64,000 nucleotides of DNA, taken from positions 1,723,336 to 1,787,335 of the forward strand of contig BCHX01000006.1 in the NCBI GenBank assembly GCA_001599755.1, in the 5' to 3' direction. The notes below the pieces were generated by a model. That model was not told the origin of the DNA and ran no database searches. It worked only from the letters and a program-made list of their open reading frames with translations. Shown here piece after piece: positions 1 to 10,950 of this stretch. The position numbers and the translations under genes are program-made. This DNA comes from Gliomastix tumulicola. Taxonomy: Eukaryota; Ascomycota; Sordariomycetes; Hypocreales; Bionectriaceae. Numbering within the stretch: the first letter of the stretch is position 1; every line of letters starts with the position of its first letter.

Positions 1-922
1 CGCCGACATATAAGCAGAGAAGACGGCGTTCATCCATTCCCACGTCTATGTCGGCTGTCCCCCACGGGACCGCGACCACCGCTACTCATCGACCCTCCGA
101 TCTGAGGCGATCCATCTCCGCTTCCGTCGGCCCCGTCGCTGAGGGCGATGAGTCTGCTGAGAACTCGCCTCCTGGCCTTTCCTACAGCCAGTCCGTGTCT
201 ATCAGCAGCCAGCAGCACAAGGACATGGTTGATATGTCCCGACACGGAACCCCTCTTTCCACCGTCGAGGGCAGCCCCTCTCTCAACCCCATGTCCCTCC
301 AGCATGACTACTCCCACGCAGCCCGTGATGATCTGCACGACGGTGTGCTTGACCACCGCCGACCTGGATCTAACGGTGCTGTCCGCCGAGCCCGCTCTGC
401 CACTGTCATGGAGCTCGGACCTTATCCCCAGAAGTCTCACTCTTGCCCGATTCCTAGCTGTGGCCGTCTCTTCAAGAGATTAGAGCACCTCAAGCGCCAC
501 GTCAGGACCCACACCCAAGAGAGGCCGTATATCTGCACTCACTGCAGCAAAGCCTTCTCGCGATCAGACAATTTGGCCCAGTAAGTTATACTTCTCAATC
601 ACACGAAGCGACCAGACTGCTAACAATTAATTACCCCAGACACAAGCGTACTCATGAACGTGAGGATGGCGTCGATGGCTCCTTCAGCCTGTCCGCTGAG
701 GAGGAGGAGGACTTCTCCGGGGAGGACCATCTGGGCTCCCTGGAGGAGGCTTCCCCCTCGTCCGAAAATGCCTACGTCACTGGCTCGCTCAACTCTGTCG
801 GTGGGCATCACATCCAGAGCACTCTCGGCTCTCCTGCCACCATCACCCCCGGCCAGACGTTCAACAGCCTGCAGACACTCAGCATGCCCATGACCATCAC
901 GCAACCCAGCAGTGTGATGTAA
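1..922 (+). CDS. ste12: Ste12-like transcription factor, C-terminal part (5' truncated)
   Basis: This is the C-terminal part of a Ste12 homeodomain/zinc-finger factor, the nuclear regulator downstream of the mating/invasive-growth MAPK. The frame is open through the left edge, so the N-terminal STE homeodomain lies outside the window. Exons read 1-580 and 640-922; the 59-nt intron (581-639) has donor GTAAGT, branch point GCTAAC and acceptor CCCAG. Two C2H2 fingers follow a basic KQRRRR stretch near the edge: C-x4-C-x12-H-x3-H, then C-x2-C-x12-H-x3-H, with the intron falling just before the first His of finger 2. An acidic tail (EEEEDFSGED) follows and the protein ends ITQPSSVM. Paired C-terminal fingers with the RLFKRLEHLKRHVRTH core are typical of filamentous-fungal Ste12 and absent from yeast Ste12. 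Identity comes from family recall. Confidence 0.9.
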
Positions 923-1467
923 AAGACTGACGCCGATCTGAACGTCAATCTACATCTCACACTCACTATATGATACGCATCTCTTACCACCACTCTCTGA
1001 CAGAGAACCCTTCTCTTTTTATTCTTATCTCATTTTATTTCATGTCTACTGTTATACCTACAGGCACACTTTTCGTATATCTGTTTCATTCTTGGGGTTG
1101 TATCACTTACGTGGGAAAAGGAGGAATATTAGACAGACCCTCCACTCTATCCAAACAGGACACGTTTGGCTGGAGAAGAAGTAGATGACTCGGTACGGTT
1201 TGGGGGAAAAGGAATTGTTCCAAGGTTTGATGGGAGAGGAGACGCAAGTCTTTTTGTAGCCGTCATAGTCTTTGTTGTTTCTCAGCGTCCTTACAAGGTC
1301 AGCAAGTCGGGAAGAGAGGAGAGAAGAGTCTAGGCCTCTTCACGATTATCAATGATAAATATATGATTTAATCCAAGACGAGTCCGCTGATAATTTTACT
1401 TGTGACTACTACCTAGAACAAAGACAGATGAACGGGATATGTATAACATGTCTCATGCATGCATGTA
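923..1467. other. Convergent 3' intergenic region (ste12 / faf1)
   Basis: 545 bp between two genes that converge. It is AT-rich compared with the flanking exons and contains runs such as ATGATAAATATATG near 1350, fitting 3' UTR and polyadenylation signals for both. No coding signal or repeat was seen. Confidence 0.6.
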
Positions 1468-2484
1468 TTATCGCCGACGCCCACCACCCCGCCTGCCGAA
1501 TACATCTCTTGATCCCTCTATGCCCTTGACGTCTCTATCATTAAGTCTTAACTGTGCGCCCTTGAAGCTGCCCATGCCGGGCATATCGATACCCATGTCC
1601 TTCTTCCCGGACCTCTTCCTCTTCCCGTCCGTCTTCACCTCGCGTTCCAGGATGACGCCGTTCTCCCGTGCCTGCTTCCTCCGTTTGGCCTCACGCTCAG
1701 TGGCGGCGGCGACGATGCCCTTGCGCATGTTCATCGGCATGCTCTTCTGCGTGAAGACGGATTGCTTCGAGCCGAGGGCCTGGACGCGGAGGTCCGTCGT
1801 CTTCTGCCGCACGCGGCCCGCGGCGAAGAGCTTCTGCTCCGTACCGTTGGCGTCGGCGCCCGAGAAGGAGGAGGACGACGAGGATTGGGAGCTGTTCAGG
1901 GAGGAGAGGAGGTGGGATTCGGAGATGAGGCGGCGGAGTTCGAGGTCTTGGGCGAGGAGGGAGGGGGCGTCTTCGGGGAGGGCGGTTGAGGAGGAGGAGG
2001 AGGATGGTGTTGGGGTAGTAGAGGATTTTGGTGTGGAGGTTTGGTCGGGTGGGCGAGAGGACTGTGAGGGTGGGTTAGCCTTGTAGACTGGAAGGAGGTA
2101 AGGGGAGGGACGCACCATGAAGGCTTTCAGCTCTCGTTTCGACATGGCGACGGGTTTGGCAGTTTGCGGTTTGGAGTGGTCGACTACCTCGACTGTGTCT
2201 TCCTCTTCGTCGCTCTCCTCCTCCGCGTCGCCTCCTGAGAAGCCTCCCCATTCTTCGTCGTCATCCTCTTCTGCCTCCTTTCGTTCACGTGTTGTATCAT
2301 CCCCCGCGTCTGATCCGCTCTCGTCGCTGTCGTCTACCTCCTCCTCGTCTGCGCCCTCGTTGCCCAGCGGTGTCGCATCAATCGGGGCGAACTGCGCCTC
2401 GAAGTGCCGGCGGAAGATGGCCTCGGCGTCCTCATCCGACACGGAGGGCGCTTCTCGGGCTTTGCGCTTGCCGAGGACGGCCAT
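1468..2484 (-). CDS. faf1: Faf1-type 40S rRNA-processing protein (DUF4602)
   Basis: Homolog of yeast Faf1, a nucleolar protein needed for pre-18S rRNA processing and 40S assembly. The start is the ATG at 2484, giving MAVLGKRKARE; an upstream in-frame ATG at 2577 only adds a His/Lys-rich leader that looks like 5' UTR. Family hallmarks are the N-terminal DEDAEAIFRRHFEAQFAP, a long acidic Ser-rich middle, KRELKAFM, and the basic C-terminal half with QSVFTQKSMPMNMRKGI and GMGSFKGAQLRLNDRDVKGI. A 54-nt intron (2115 down to 2062; donor GTGCGT, branch GCTAAC, acceptor CACAG) is a multiple of three without a stop, so a plain ORF reads through it. Removing it restores KAFM-SSRPPD, which fits the family better. 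Exons are 2484-2116 and 2061-1468, giving about 320 residues. Confidence 0.85.
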   Translation of the reverse strand: MAVLGKRKAREAPSVSDEDAEAIFRRHFEAQFAPIDATPLGNEGADEEEVDDSDESGSDAGDDTTRERKEAEEDDDEEWGGFSGGDAEEESDEEEDTVEVVDHSKPQTAKPVAMSKRELKAFMVRPSPYLLPVYKANPPSQSSRPPDQTSTPKSSTTPTPSSSSSSTALPEDAPSLLAQDLELRRLISESHLLSSLNSSQSSSSSSFSGADANGTEQKLFAAGRVRQKTTDLRVQALGSKQSVFTQKSMPMNMRKGIVAAATEREAKRRKQARENGVILEREVKTDGKRKRSGKKDMGIDMPGMGSFKGAQLRLNDRDVKGIEGSRDVFGRRGGGRRR

Positions 2485-2930
2485 TGTGTGATGCGTGTGA
2501 TGTGCGTTGCGGTGAGGGTGTGCCCGACCAACTTTTTTTCTTTTTTTTTCTTGGGGTCGGAGTTGGATGGATGCCATTACCGTAATTGGTGGTGGGATGA
2601 TGGTTGCAACGGTGCCCCACCATTTTTGTCAGTGAAATCCGGGGTTCTTGTGAGCATTACTTCAAGTACTCTGTGTTTGGATATCGTGCATGGAAAATGA
2701 GGAGTGATATTTGAAATTGAATTGTTCTCATTCGATTGTTCGAATATACGCATAGTAGCTTCCGGAGCTGGTGTAGCTCAAACGCCAACGCCCGTGGTAT
2801 CTATCCTGAAAACGCCCACTGCCTATAGCAAGCAAAAACTTTGAATATCCTCCCTCCCTTTTGTTTCCTTGTTGAAACGACCAGGTAGTATTCGTACAAT
2901 AAATAGTATGATGGGCCATAATGAAAAAAA
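2485..2930. other. Intergenic region between faf1 start and swc5 stop
   Basis: 446 bp holding the faf1 promoter/5' leader and the swc5 3' UTR. A T-run lies at 2527-2551. The minus-strand open stretch at 2728-2934 begins with a GTATGA that could be read as a donor right after the swc5 stop region, but no family match supports an extra exon. Nothing else was recognised. Confidence 0.5.
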
Positions 2931-4015
2931 TCATACCTTCCCCGCCATCCTCGCCCGCCGCGCGTCGTCCTCCCTCCGCATCTCGCTCCGCTCCAGGAAG
3001 TCCTGCCGCGCCGCGTACGAGTCCTTGGACCGCCCGGCCAGCTCCAGCTCGTCCTTGATGCCTTCCTTGTCCACGAAGCCCGCCCAGTCCATCCGGCTCT
3101 TCTCCACCGTGTTGAGCTTGCGCGCCTGCTGGCCCTCGCGGCCGGCCCTCATGCGTGCCGCGACGCCTAGATCTAGGTCCGCGCGGCGCGGCTGCGCGGA
3201 GAGGTCGATCTGCGGCTCGAAGGCCGAGCGGAAGGCCTTGCGTGCGATGGTACGGCGAGGGGACGTGGAGGAAGGGTTATTGTTGTTGCTGTTATCGGCG
3301 TCGGCGACTGTGATAGGTTCGATTTGGCCGCCAGAGGCGATGAAGAGTTTGGCCTCGGCGGAGTCGCGGGCGACGATCTTCTCCTCCGTGTGCACACGAC
3401 CGGCGAAGTTGTAGGTTCGTTTGATCCGGACGAGGTTGGCCGTTTTCCCGGACTGGACGGGGCTCGACGTCGGGACATCTGCGCCCTCGCCCTCTTCTGC
3501 AGGGGCGGGTGCATCGTCGGCTTGTCGGGCGACCGTCGTCTGACCGCCGGCTAGCATCTGCGCCCAGACGCTGTCGACGTCGATGGTCACGGGACCCTTG
3601 GCGGCTGCGATCTTGCGTTCCTCCTTTCTATATACATCTCTCGGTTAGGGACGTGGGATTAACATGAAACGTAGAATTGGCCTTCTCCTTACTCTGCCGC
3701 TCGTTGCCTCCGCGTCTTGATCAGTCCTCCCTCGCCGCCCTCTTCATCCTCGTCATCGGCCCTGGCTTTTCTGCGCTTCTTGGCCCCCTTCTTGATGATG
3801 GCCTCGTCGCCCGAGTTGTCGTAGCCCGCATCCTCTGCATCGTCTCCCTTTGGGGCCTTGCTGGCCTTAGTTCTGACTACGGTCGCCGGCTGGGTGTCGC
3901 CCTTCTCGCTGTCGGAGCCCGAGTCGTCCGCAGCGGCACCGGTGTCGGGGGCGAAGTCGGAGTCCTCCGAGGACGCGTACGGCTCCTGGTCATCGTCTAT
4001 CAGCGGTTCAGGCAT
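2931..4015 (-). CDS. swc5: SWR1-complex protein Swc5 (BCNT family)
   Basis: Subunit of the SWR1 remodeller that exchanges H2A for H2A.Z; homolog of yeast Swc5 and animal CFDP1/BCNT. Exons are 4015-3693 and 3627-2931, giving 339 aa. The 65-nt intron has donor GTAAGG, branch CCCTAACC and acceptor ATATAG. Exon 1 encodes the very acidic N-terminus (MPEPLIDDDQEPYASSEDSD) that binds histones in this family, followed by a Lys/Arg patch. Exon 2 carries the conserved BCNT-C domain at the C-terminus, including KLNTVEKSRMDWAGFVDKEG, DELELAGRSKDSY and FLERSEMRRE. Length is close to fungal orthologs. It is divergent from the dioxygenase gene at 4858. The stop at 2931 is preferred; a GTATGA overlapping it could in principle be a donor. 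Confidence 0.9.
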
Positions 4016-4857
4016 GGTTGTGGAAGGGGCGCCCGCCTGGGTGAGTTACTAGTGGTGGTGACAGGTCGAACAGCAAGCTCGCCAAGAACGAAGTCAGATA
4101 TCCAGGATCGAGAATTAAAGCGGGTCAACCGATATGGGGAGCCAATCAGGGGCGGTGATATCATGTCCCGCCTAAAGTCGAACACGCGGTGTTCTACATG
4201 TGAATGGCTTCATTGTGCACTTTGGATCGCTGGGTCTTCATTGGGTCCGGTCTATTGCTTACGCCATGAGACCTCTGACCGTTATCTGGACGAATCAGAG
4301 ATTCCCAACAGAAACGCATGTCACACGGCATATGCACGACCAGCTCCTCCAAGCACCCATGCACGACCGTATGGTCGCATTTAGCCGGCCCGATGTTCCA
4401 GCTCGTCCCTCTTAGTGGCTCGGTCTCCAAATCGGAGAGGTGAAGGATGGGGAGAGTCCATCGTCATCGTATCAAAGGCTGTGCTTGGCTGCGATAGACC
4501 CAGCCCAACCCCGGAAGGGGGGAGGGGGAGCCAACGATGTCGGGGCTGTAGTCGAACTTCGATTTCTAATCCAAGTCTCAAAATTCTCCAGCTACCTCCC
4601 ATGCCCCAGGCTCTTTTCTTTCTCTCCTCTTCCTCTCTTGCCTTGTGTTGTGGTGTATCTTAGGTCCGGAAGAGCAGTCTCGTCCAGGTATAAAAGGTCC
4701 AGGAACCCCTCGCCTTCCTCGACTCTGAACTTGACCGTCACCAACAGTTCAGGGAACATCAAGAGTAGACATCTGCTGCTAGCAATCCCTCGCATTGATC
4801 AAGCTGCTATTCGTCAACATTAGCTTCCACATACCTTGATACTCATCAGAGGACCTC
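4016..4857. promoter_or_regulatory. Divergent promoter region (swc5 / PhyH-like gene)
   Basis: 842 bp between divergent start codons. The right half carries a TATA-like box about 170 bp before the dioxygenase ATG and a CT-rich stretch at 4600-4645. No family-like protein was found in the open frames here. Confidence 0.5.
4689..4696 (+). promoter_or_regulatory. TATA box of the PhyH-like gene
   Basis: TATAAAAG, a consensus match, 162-169 bp upstream of the ATG at 4858. The spacing fits a core promoter followed by a 5' UTR of about 130 nt. The start site is inferred. Confidence 0.5.
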
Positions 4858-5817
4858 ATGACCATGGCTTCCCCTGCCGTTCCCCTGACGCAAGCTGAGA
4901 AGGACCACTTCCGCGAGCGTGGCTACATCCAGCTGAAGAACTGCTTCACAAAGGAGCAAGCCCAGCCCATCATCGACAATGTCTGGATCCGCCTCGGCGC
5001 AGATCCCTCAGACAAGTCAACATGGGCCGAGCGCACCAACATGCCACACCACAACACCTTCGACGGCGGCAACTTCGCACCCAAAGCGTGGGCTGCCATC
5101 TGTGAGCTCCTCGGCGGCGAAGATCGTGTTGCCCCCGCCACACGGGAGTGGAGGGATAGTCTGATCGTCAACCTCGGCGCCGCCGAGCATGAGGGCACAG
5201 AGGTCAAGCCCCATGACCTGGAGGGCTGGCACGTGGACGGTGACTTTTTCGTCCACTACCTCGACAGCCCGGAGCAGGCTCTTCTCGTCATCCCCATGTT
5301 CACCGACGTCATCCCCAGCGGTGGCGGCACCATGATCTGCCCTGAAGCAATCCCCAAGATAGCCAAGTTGCTCCATGACCATCCCGAGGGGCTGTCACCG
5401 TACGCGGTACCTCGCGGTCACGAGGACTTCGGGAAACAGAAAGGCCAGACGATATTCAGCGACGTAGCCAAGTCTTGCACTGACTTCGTCGAGGTCACAG
5501 GAGAGGTAGGAGATGTGTTCCTCCTCCACCCATTGATGCTTCACACGGCAACTCCCAACCCAAAGCGGGCAGTACGCATCATCACCAACCCACCAGTGGC
5601 GGTCAAGGAGCCATTCAACTTCAACAGAGCAGATGGCAAGTACACCCTGGTTGAGCAGAAGACGCTTCACGCCCTTGGAAGAGACTCCCTCCCAGATTGG
5701 AAGCCAACTGCACCAAGGGAGAGGCTTACGCCTTTCTCAACTGGCGACAAGGCCAAGATGAAGGAGGCAGAGGCCAGGAGGATGGAGGAAGCCCGGAAGG
5801 TCAGCGTGGTATCTTGA
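4858..5817 (+). CDS. Phytanoyl-CoA dioxygenase (PhyH) family Fe(II)/2-oxoglutarate oxygenase
   Basis: Single-exon, 319-aa member of the PhyH-like Fe(II)/2OG dioxygenases, which use O2 and 2-oxoglutarate to hydroxylate small molecules. The facial triad is visible: H125 and D127 in GWHVDGD, distal H229 in HPLMLHTATPNPK, and R240 as the likely 2OG-binding arginine; the H-to-R spacing of 11 equals that of human phytanoyl-CoA hydroxylase. The N-terminus (AEKDHFRERGYIQLKNCF) is the usual family opening. The Lys/Glu-rich tail looks disordered. Two in-frame ATGs (4858, 4864) are possible; the second has the better context (ACCATGG). No secretion signal is seen. The substrate cannot be told from sequence, and it does not sit beside recognisable secondary-metabolite genes. 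Confidence 0.85.
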   Translation: MTMASPAVPLTQAEKDHFRERGYIQLKNCFTKEQAQPIIDNVWIRLGADPSDKSTWAERTNMPHHNTFDGGNFAPKAWAAICELLGGEDRVAPATREWRDSLIVNLGAAEHEGTEVKPHDLEGWHVDGDFFVHYLDSPEQALLVIPMFTDVIPSGGGTMICPEAIPKIAKLLHDHPEGLSPYAVPRGHEDFGKQKGQTIFSDVAKSCTDFVEVTGEVGDVFLLHPLMLHTATPNPKRAVRIITNPPVAVKEPFNFNRADGKYTLVEQKTLHALGRDSLPDWKPTAPRERLTPFSTGDKAKMKEAEARRMEEARKVSVVS

Positions 5818-8800
5818 TCTAAGGCACCGACCATCAAGTCACGCTTGACCTTGAGCACACGAAGGGCAATGGCTTCGTCCAAGTCAAGTTGTACGATAGT
5901 AGTGAAGCGTGCCTAGAGCTCCTGACCAGCGCACATGCCGGCCAGGCATCCGAGGCACCAGTTTCATCACTGGACCTGGTACCACGAACTTCGCAACTCA
6001 GCCCAACATATCGAACGACTAGACATAATACTCACTAAATTCAACTTGGCGTATGACGTGACAACTCGCAAGTCCCCGGTTTCAAGTTTCAGCGATGCAG
6101 AGTGACTCACATAATGAGGCTAACATCAGCAGCAACTGCTCCTGGACTGTGACTAAGGATGATTGATAACCTGGATCAACATTTGGAGCAGCCTAGACCA
6201 TCTCGATCCTAAGCTGGACCCTTTGGATGAGGACCCTTTGGCTGCGGATGAGAACCCTGCTGGAGAGAACCCCCCGTCAAGACACTTGTATCCGGACGCA
6301 TGCAGCGCCTTAGGTGCAGAGGCGTAGAGATAATGGTCAACAGTCTGATAGGTCCAAGTCAGACGTGCAGGCGCCTATAATCCTGGTAAAGTTCCCAGCA
6401 TGCAGTCGATAGGTCGCTCTTAGGTAACTCTGACGGCCCCGAGCGTCGATGTCACGGTCACATGGAAGGTCAACAACCTGGTATGGGGTTGACAAACCTT
6501 CTCATGGCGTACTGTACATCATCCGCCGATATTGCTCCGGGTGTCTCTTGGGAGTGATACGATTGTGTCTGTCATAGGCTGAGTCAGTGTCTGTCTCCAT
6601 CGAGGACTCGTCCAGTGTGGCTGAAGCATTCTGAGCTCAGGGCCTTGATCGCACAAGGGTGGCCAGCCATGTTGCATGGAGGGTGGAAGACCACAAGAAG
6701 TCTGTGCGAGACCGTTCCGCCTCTTTCTTTGTAATGCTCAGGATCAAGGGTTCTGCCAGGTCGCGTGCCAGGGGTGACCATCTTGAGGGTCTCTTTCGCA
6801 TGCCATGTCTCAGTGGCAATATTCTTTTCCCTGAGTCCCTGATGTGTAATAGCATGGATTGCAAAATTGCCCACGCATGACCTCTCTCGAACCCTGACGG
6901 AAGCCTCAACAAGTCACCTGAAACTCTGACTCCTTTCTCGGTGTGCCGTGATGTCATGCCCATGGCGAGGGAGGAAGAACAGGAGAAGCTGGGACCTCTG
7001 AAGGCTTCCACAAGACCCTCCGCGCGATCTCAACGGCTCAACACGTGGCTGCGAGCATTGAGAGTCGATATTGGGTAGACTGCGCGATCCACGCGCGCGC
7101 TCGCTAGCAGGTGCTGATGCAACCCGCCGCTAGAACAGTTGAGCGGTCGTATTGACCATCAGCAATGCGGTGCACCGGTAATGAGGGAGTGATTTCTCCC
7201 CGAGTGTGACGAACAGTTCGACATGACTTGATGATGAATCATCGTCGGAGTTGCAGTTTCTGGTGGTTATATAAGGCAACCTAGCCGAATTTCGAATGGG
7301 GCCGTGAGATGAGGTTTAGTTGCAAGTTACACGCCGTCATGCCAAAGTGAGATATGATAGATTTTCTATCCGCCCTTTCAAAGGATTTAGGACTCATTTC
7401 TTCTTGAGAAGCATACGTCAGAACCGAAGCCGCCAGTGAGAGAAAAGAGAATCCGGTACCGAGACGCCAATGTGGCGCTTAGTGGGACGCTCCCCTGTCC
7501 CCTGCGATAGGAGAAACAGAACAGTGTGCAGGGTAAGGTGGTACGTGCGTGAACCAGCTCGCCATTTCCGCGGTAGGTGAGCAGTTGAGCGCCACTCATC
7601 TGAAGCAAAAACTAGTTCTGACCGGAAAAGTCGTTGCAGCGGACTTGTGGCAGGTGCTGAATCCGCGAGAAACTGGAAAGCCACGTGAGCGAGGAGGGGA
7701 CATGCAATTGTGACGGCCTCGGGACCAGGCGAACGCAACGCCAGGTGCAGTGTGGTGTGAAGTGGTGGCTGCTTGGGGAGTCGAGCAGGACAGGCTCGAT
7801 CCACTGTGCCCTGCAGGCAGGAGATTCATTCCGAAAGGGGTCCAACTCCAGATTGTCGCCGTGATGTCCCAATCCGTCCCGATGTTACGGCACTTGGGCA
7901 CCTCATATGTTGCGGTATTGCGGCATGCCGACGATGCGAGAAGCGAGAACCGCGGGCGCGCCTGACCTGCAGCTGGGCTGGGCTGAGCGAGCCCGGGCAT
8001 GGGTTCCATAAGCAAGGTCGACGCTGCAATGGCGGGTGGTACCGAGAAGGATGCGACGCAAAAGCTGGGATTATGGGGGAAAATAAGGTCGAGTGGCCAG
8101 GAGGTAAACGAGAATATTGCATCGTATCCATCCCTTAGTCAGGCAGAAGTACTAGGTGCCTGCCTTAGCGGCGAGTGAGATACCAGGTCAGCTGCAGGTG
8201 CAGGTTGAGGTCGCAGCTGCCCAGTCCATGTCGTGGATGCTGATAGCACCTGCCTCGCCTTGATACATTAACTCCCCAATACGGGGTCCAGAGTGGATAG
8301 GCAAAATAGTCCAATACCAAGCCGAGTTATCGACGGCAGGCACGAGCTGAACTCGGCACCTTCCTGGCACTTCTAGTAGTAGGCAGGTTTTGAGTGTGGC
8401 GAGTGCAAGCTAGAACTCCAAGGAATAGAAGGGGAAAGGAAGGCACCCCGATCCTATGGCGGTTGCCTTTGCGTCATTGCTCGCTACCAGCAGAGAAGCT
8501 CGCATCAGCACTGCCTCCTGCCTTCCTTTAGCGAGGAGCATCCACGAATCCACGATACATTGTTGCCACGCGACGCTTCATCTGATGAAGACGAGATCCA
8601 TGTCGGCAGTGTGTGCAAGGGTTGGGACCATTGGCCGTTGTGGATCGACAATGGGATTCGAATATCGAGCATTGGGCTCCCCTACTTTCCTACTCCCGAT
8701 GACGAGAATCCTGTGATAATCGCCGACTCTCATCCTGCGTAATTCTGACATTTCGCATCCGCGTCAACGGGACAATTCTCATCATGGATGCTAAACCGCT

Positions 8801-10950
8801 GTTTCACTCTTGCCGATTATCTATTACAAAGGGTCGCCTCCCTAGACAGCACATCATTTCACCTTTTTCCGGACCGGAGACCCCGGAGACCTGGATCTGA
8901 AGATGCCCGCGAATACGTGCGTAGGGATGTCGAGTCGAATGCATGCAAGTGCACGCGTTGGCTCACTCGCCCCTCCGTGACTGTGACGAAGTCAGGCCTG
9001 CAGGCTCACTGTTGGCTCTGGTATCGCGTGGCGTTGTCATGCTGCGCAACATACACACACACACACACACACACCCTCTCCCTTGTCCTGCTGAGCGAGC
9101 CTCAAGCTCCAAGCCTCAAGCCTCGAGGCCAGCTCCCTCGAGCAAATCCTACCCTTGAAAAACGAGAAGCCAAGGCCAGGACTCCCCCAGGGTCGGACCT
9201 TATTAATGGATACATAAAAGGGAGCTAGTCCTTGATCCCTGCGCGCATTAGACTGGGGTCTCTCAATATCTGGGCGGTATGAAGCCGCCTATCAGCAACT
9301 CCGCGGAGATGCAACTCAACTGGGAAAGGAGATCGAGAATCGGGCTGCCTGTGGATTGGGTAAACAATAGGGACATGGTGTAGGTGGTGCCGTAGATGAC
9401 AAAGATTCTTAGCGATTGCTTAGGCGATGCGCTAAATGGGGCTTGGCGTTTGGGCAATTGGGCATAGCTAATTGACGGACTGGCTGTGTCTGCGACATGT
9501 TTGAGGACGACAAAACTTGAGAAAGAGAGACAGGCTGAGAACAGCTTTCAATATTATATTGATAGCCGTAAACGTGTGGGGTGGTCAGTTTGTGAGATGC
9601 CGTTGAAAACGATGAAGACCAACATGTCGAGAGCTCATCCCAGGCAGCCAAGACACCCCACGATTGGGTTGCATCCATGGATCTGTTGTTTATGCATGGG
9701 ATTTGTGTCGAAAAGGTGCGGGTATGGGTGGGTGCTCACACCAACTCGCGCTATCATCGAGAATCGCGATCACTAAGTGGACAGTGACGGTGTGAGTGGC
9801 ACCGCTAGTGCACCACAGCCAACAGTCCATGTGCTTTGGACGATGGAGTTGTTGATTGTTGACGTCGACAAGAAGACACATCATGTTCATGTCCGCCTTT
9901 CTGACACGACTAGGCCGTCTCAGTCAGCTCGGCACGCCGTGGACTATCGCTTGTCGGCGGTAAGGAATACCCTTGCATGTTCATGTACGCCATTCCATCG
10001 ACGATTGAGCCTCATATCCATATTACCCAAGCCCTACCTTTCCCAAACCATAATTATCCAGGCCAGGGAGCGGGACCAGGACTCTTGACACATCGCTGAC
10101 TCGGCAGACTAGACGCCCCCCGTGCAGAGAAAAAAAGAAGGGATGCTTGAGTACCGTAACATCTCCTGGGTCCTGGTCCGATGCCCCGCTGTTGTTAGTT
10201 GTTGTCAGCTGAAGTACCTCCCCTTCCTCGCGATCCGGCTCACGGGTGCAAGTGCACGTCCTAGAGGTCTCTATCTCAGCAACTCCGCCTGCGGCCGCGG
10301 CGTCGGGCACCATGGCGTCACGCCGGAAGGGCGTGTGAGAAGAAAGAAGAAAAAAAGGGCTTCACTGACAAAGATCCCCTCCTGTAGAACAGTGTCGTCA
10401 TGAATGCGATTGGATTGGACGTGATGATGCCGGTCCCAGAATGCTGCACGCCAGTCAGACAGCGGGAGCACTAAAGGATATTACGAGCAGGTACTTCCAA
10501 GCCCAAGCGCTGCCTGGGGGGCAGAGAGGAACAGGCAAGCAAGCCCACCGCACCTGCCTCACCCTCACCACCACCACCTTAGGTGTGCATTACCTTATAT
10601 CCAGCGATCGGTAAGAGATCCATGTTCCCTTTAGCCCTGAAGCCGCCTTAGTCATGCCTGTCTTCACAACCCTCAAAAGACGTCTCGCTCCCACCCCCAA
10701 ATTTCTTCACCTATAAGGTCAATGTCACCTCACCTCACCCCTCCCCTTCCTCCCTCCTTTTAGATTCCCCTTGCTTCTTCTCTCTTTCCCTTCGGTCTCG
10801 GAACTCGCACTGCACATCAGTCGATCCGGTCTAACATACAAACCAACAGACAGTGCTCGGGTCTTGTCACTCAGACTTGACCACCGCCAACTCGATCCTT
10901 TTTGATCGAATCAACTATAACCTAACCTGAGGGTCGACATTTCGGTAACC
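5818..10950. other. 5.1-kb gene-poor region
   Basis: No gene I can support. Open frames on both strands are short, overlap in conflicting frames and resemble no family. Visible features are an AC dinucleotide run at 9053-9074, an isolated TATATAAGG near 7268, an open stretch without ATG at 8383-8742, a short Asp/Pro-rich open stretch near 6218-6290, and a CT-rich leader (about 10730-10800) just upstream of the Zn2Cys6 gene. It probably includes a long regulatory and 5' UTR region for that regulator. Confidence 0.5.
9053..9074. repeat. (AC)11 microsatellite
   Basis: Uninterrupted AC dinucleotide run in non-coding DNA, read directly from the sequence. Confidence 0.9.

Noticed and set aside
2771..2795. 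GGTGTAGCTCAAACGCC, resembling a tRNA A box
   Set aside because: No B box or acceptor stem follows at the proper distance.
2728..2934. Possible third exon of swc5 after GTATGA
   Set aside because: The BCNT-C domain already ends at 2931 as in other family members, and the downstream frame has no similarity to the family.
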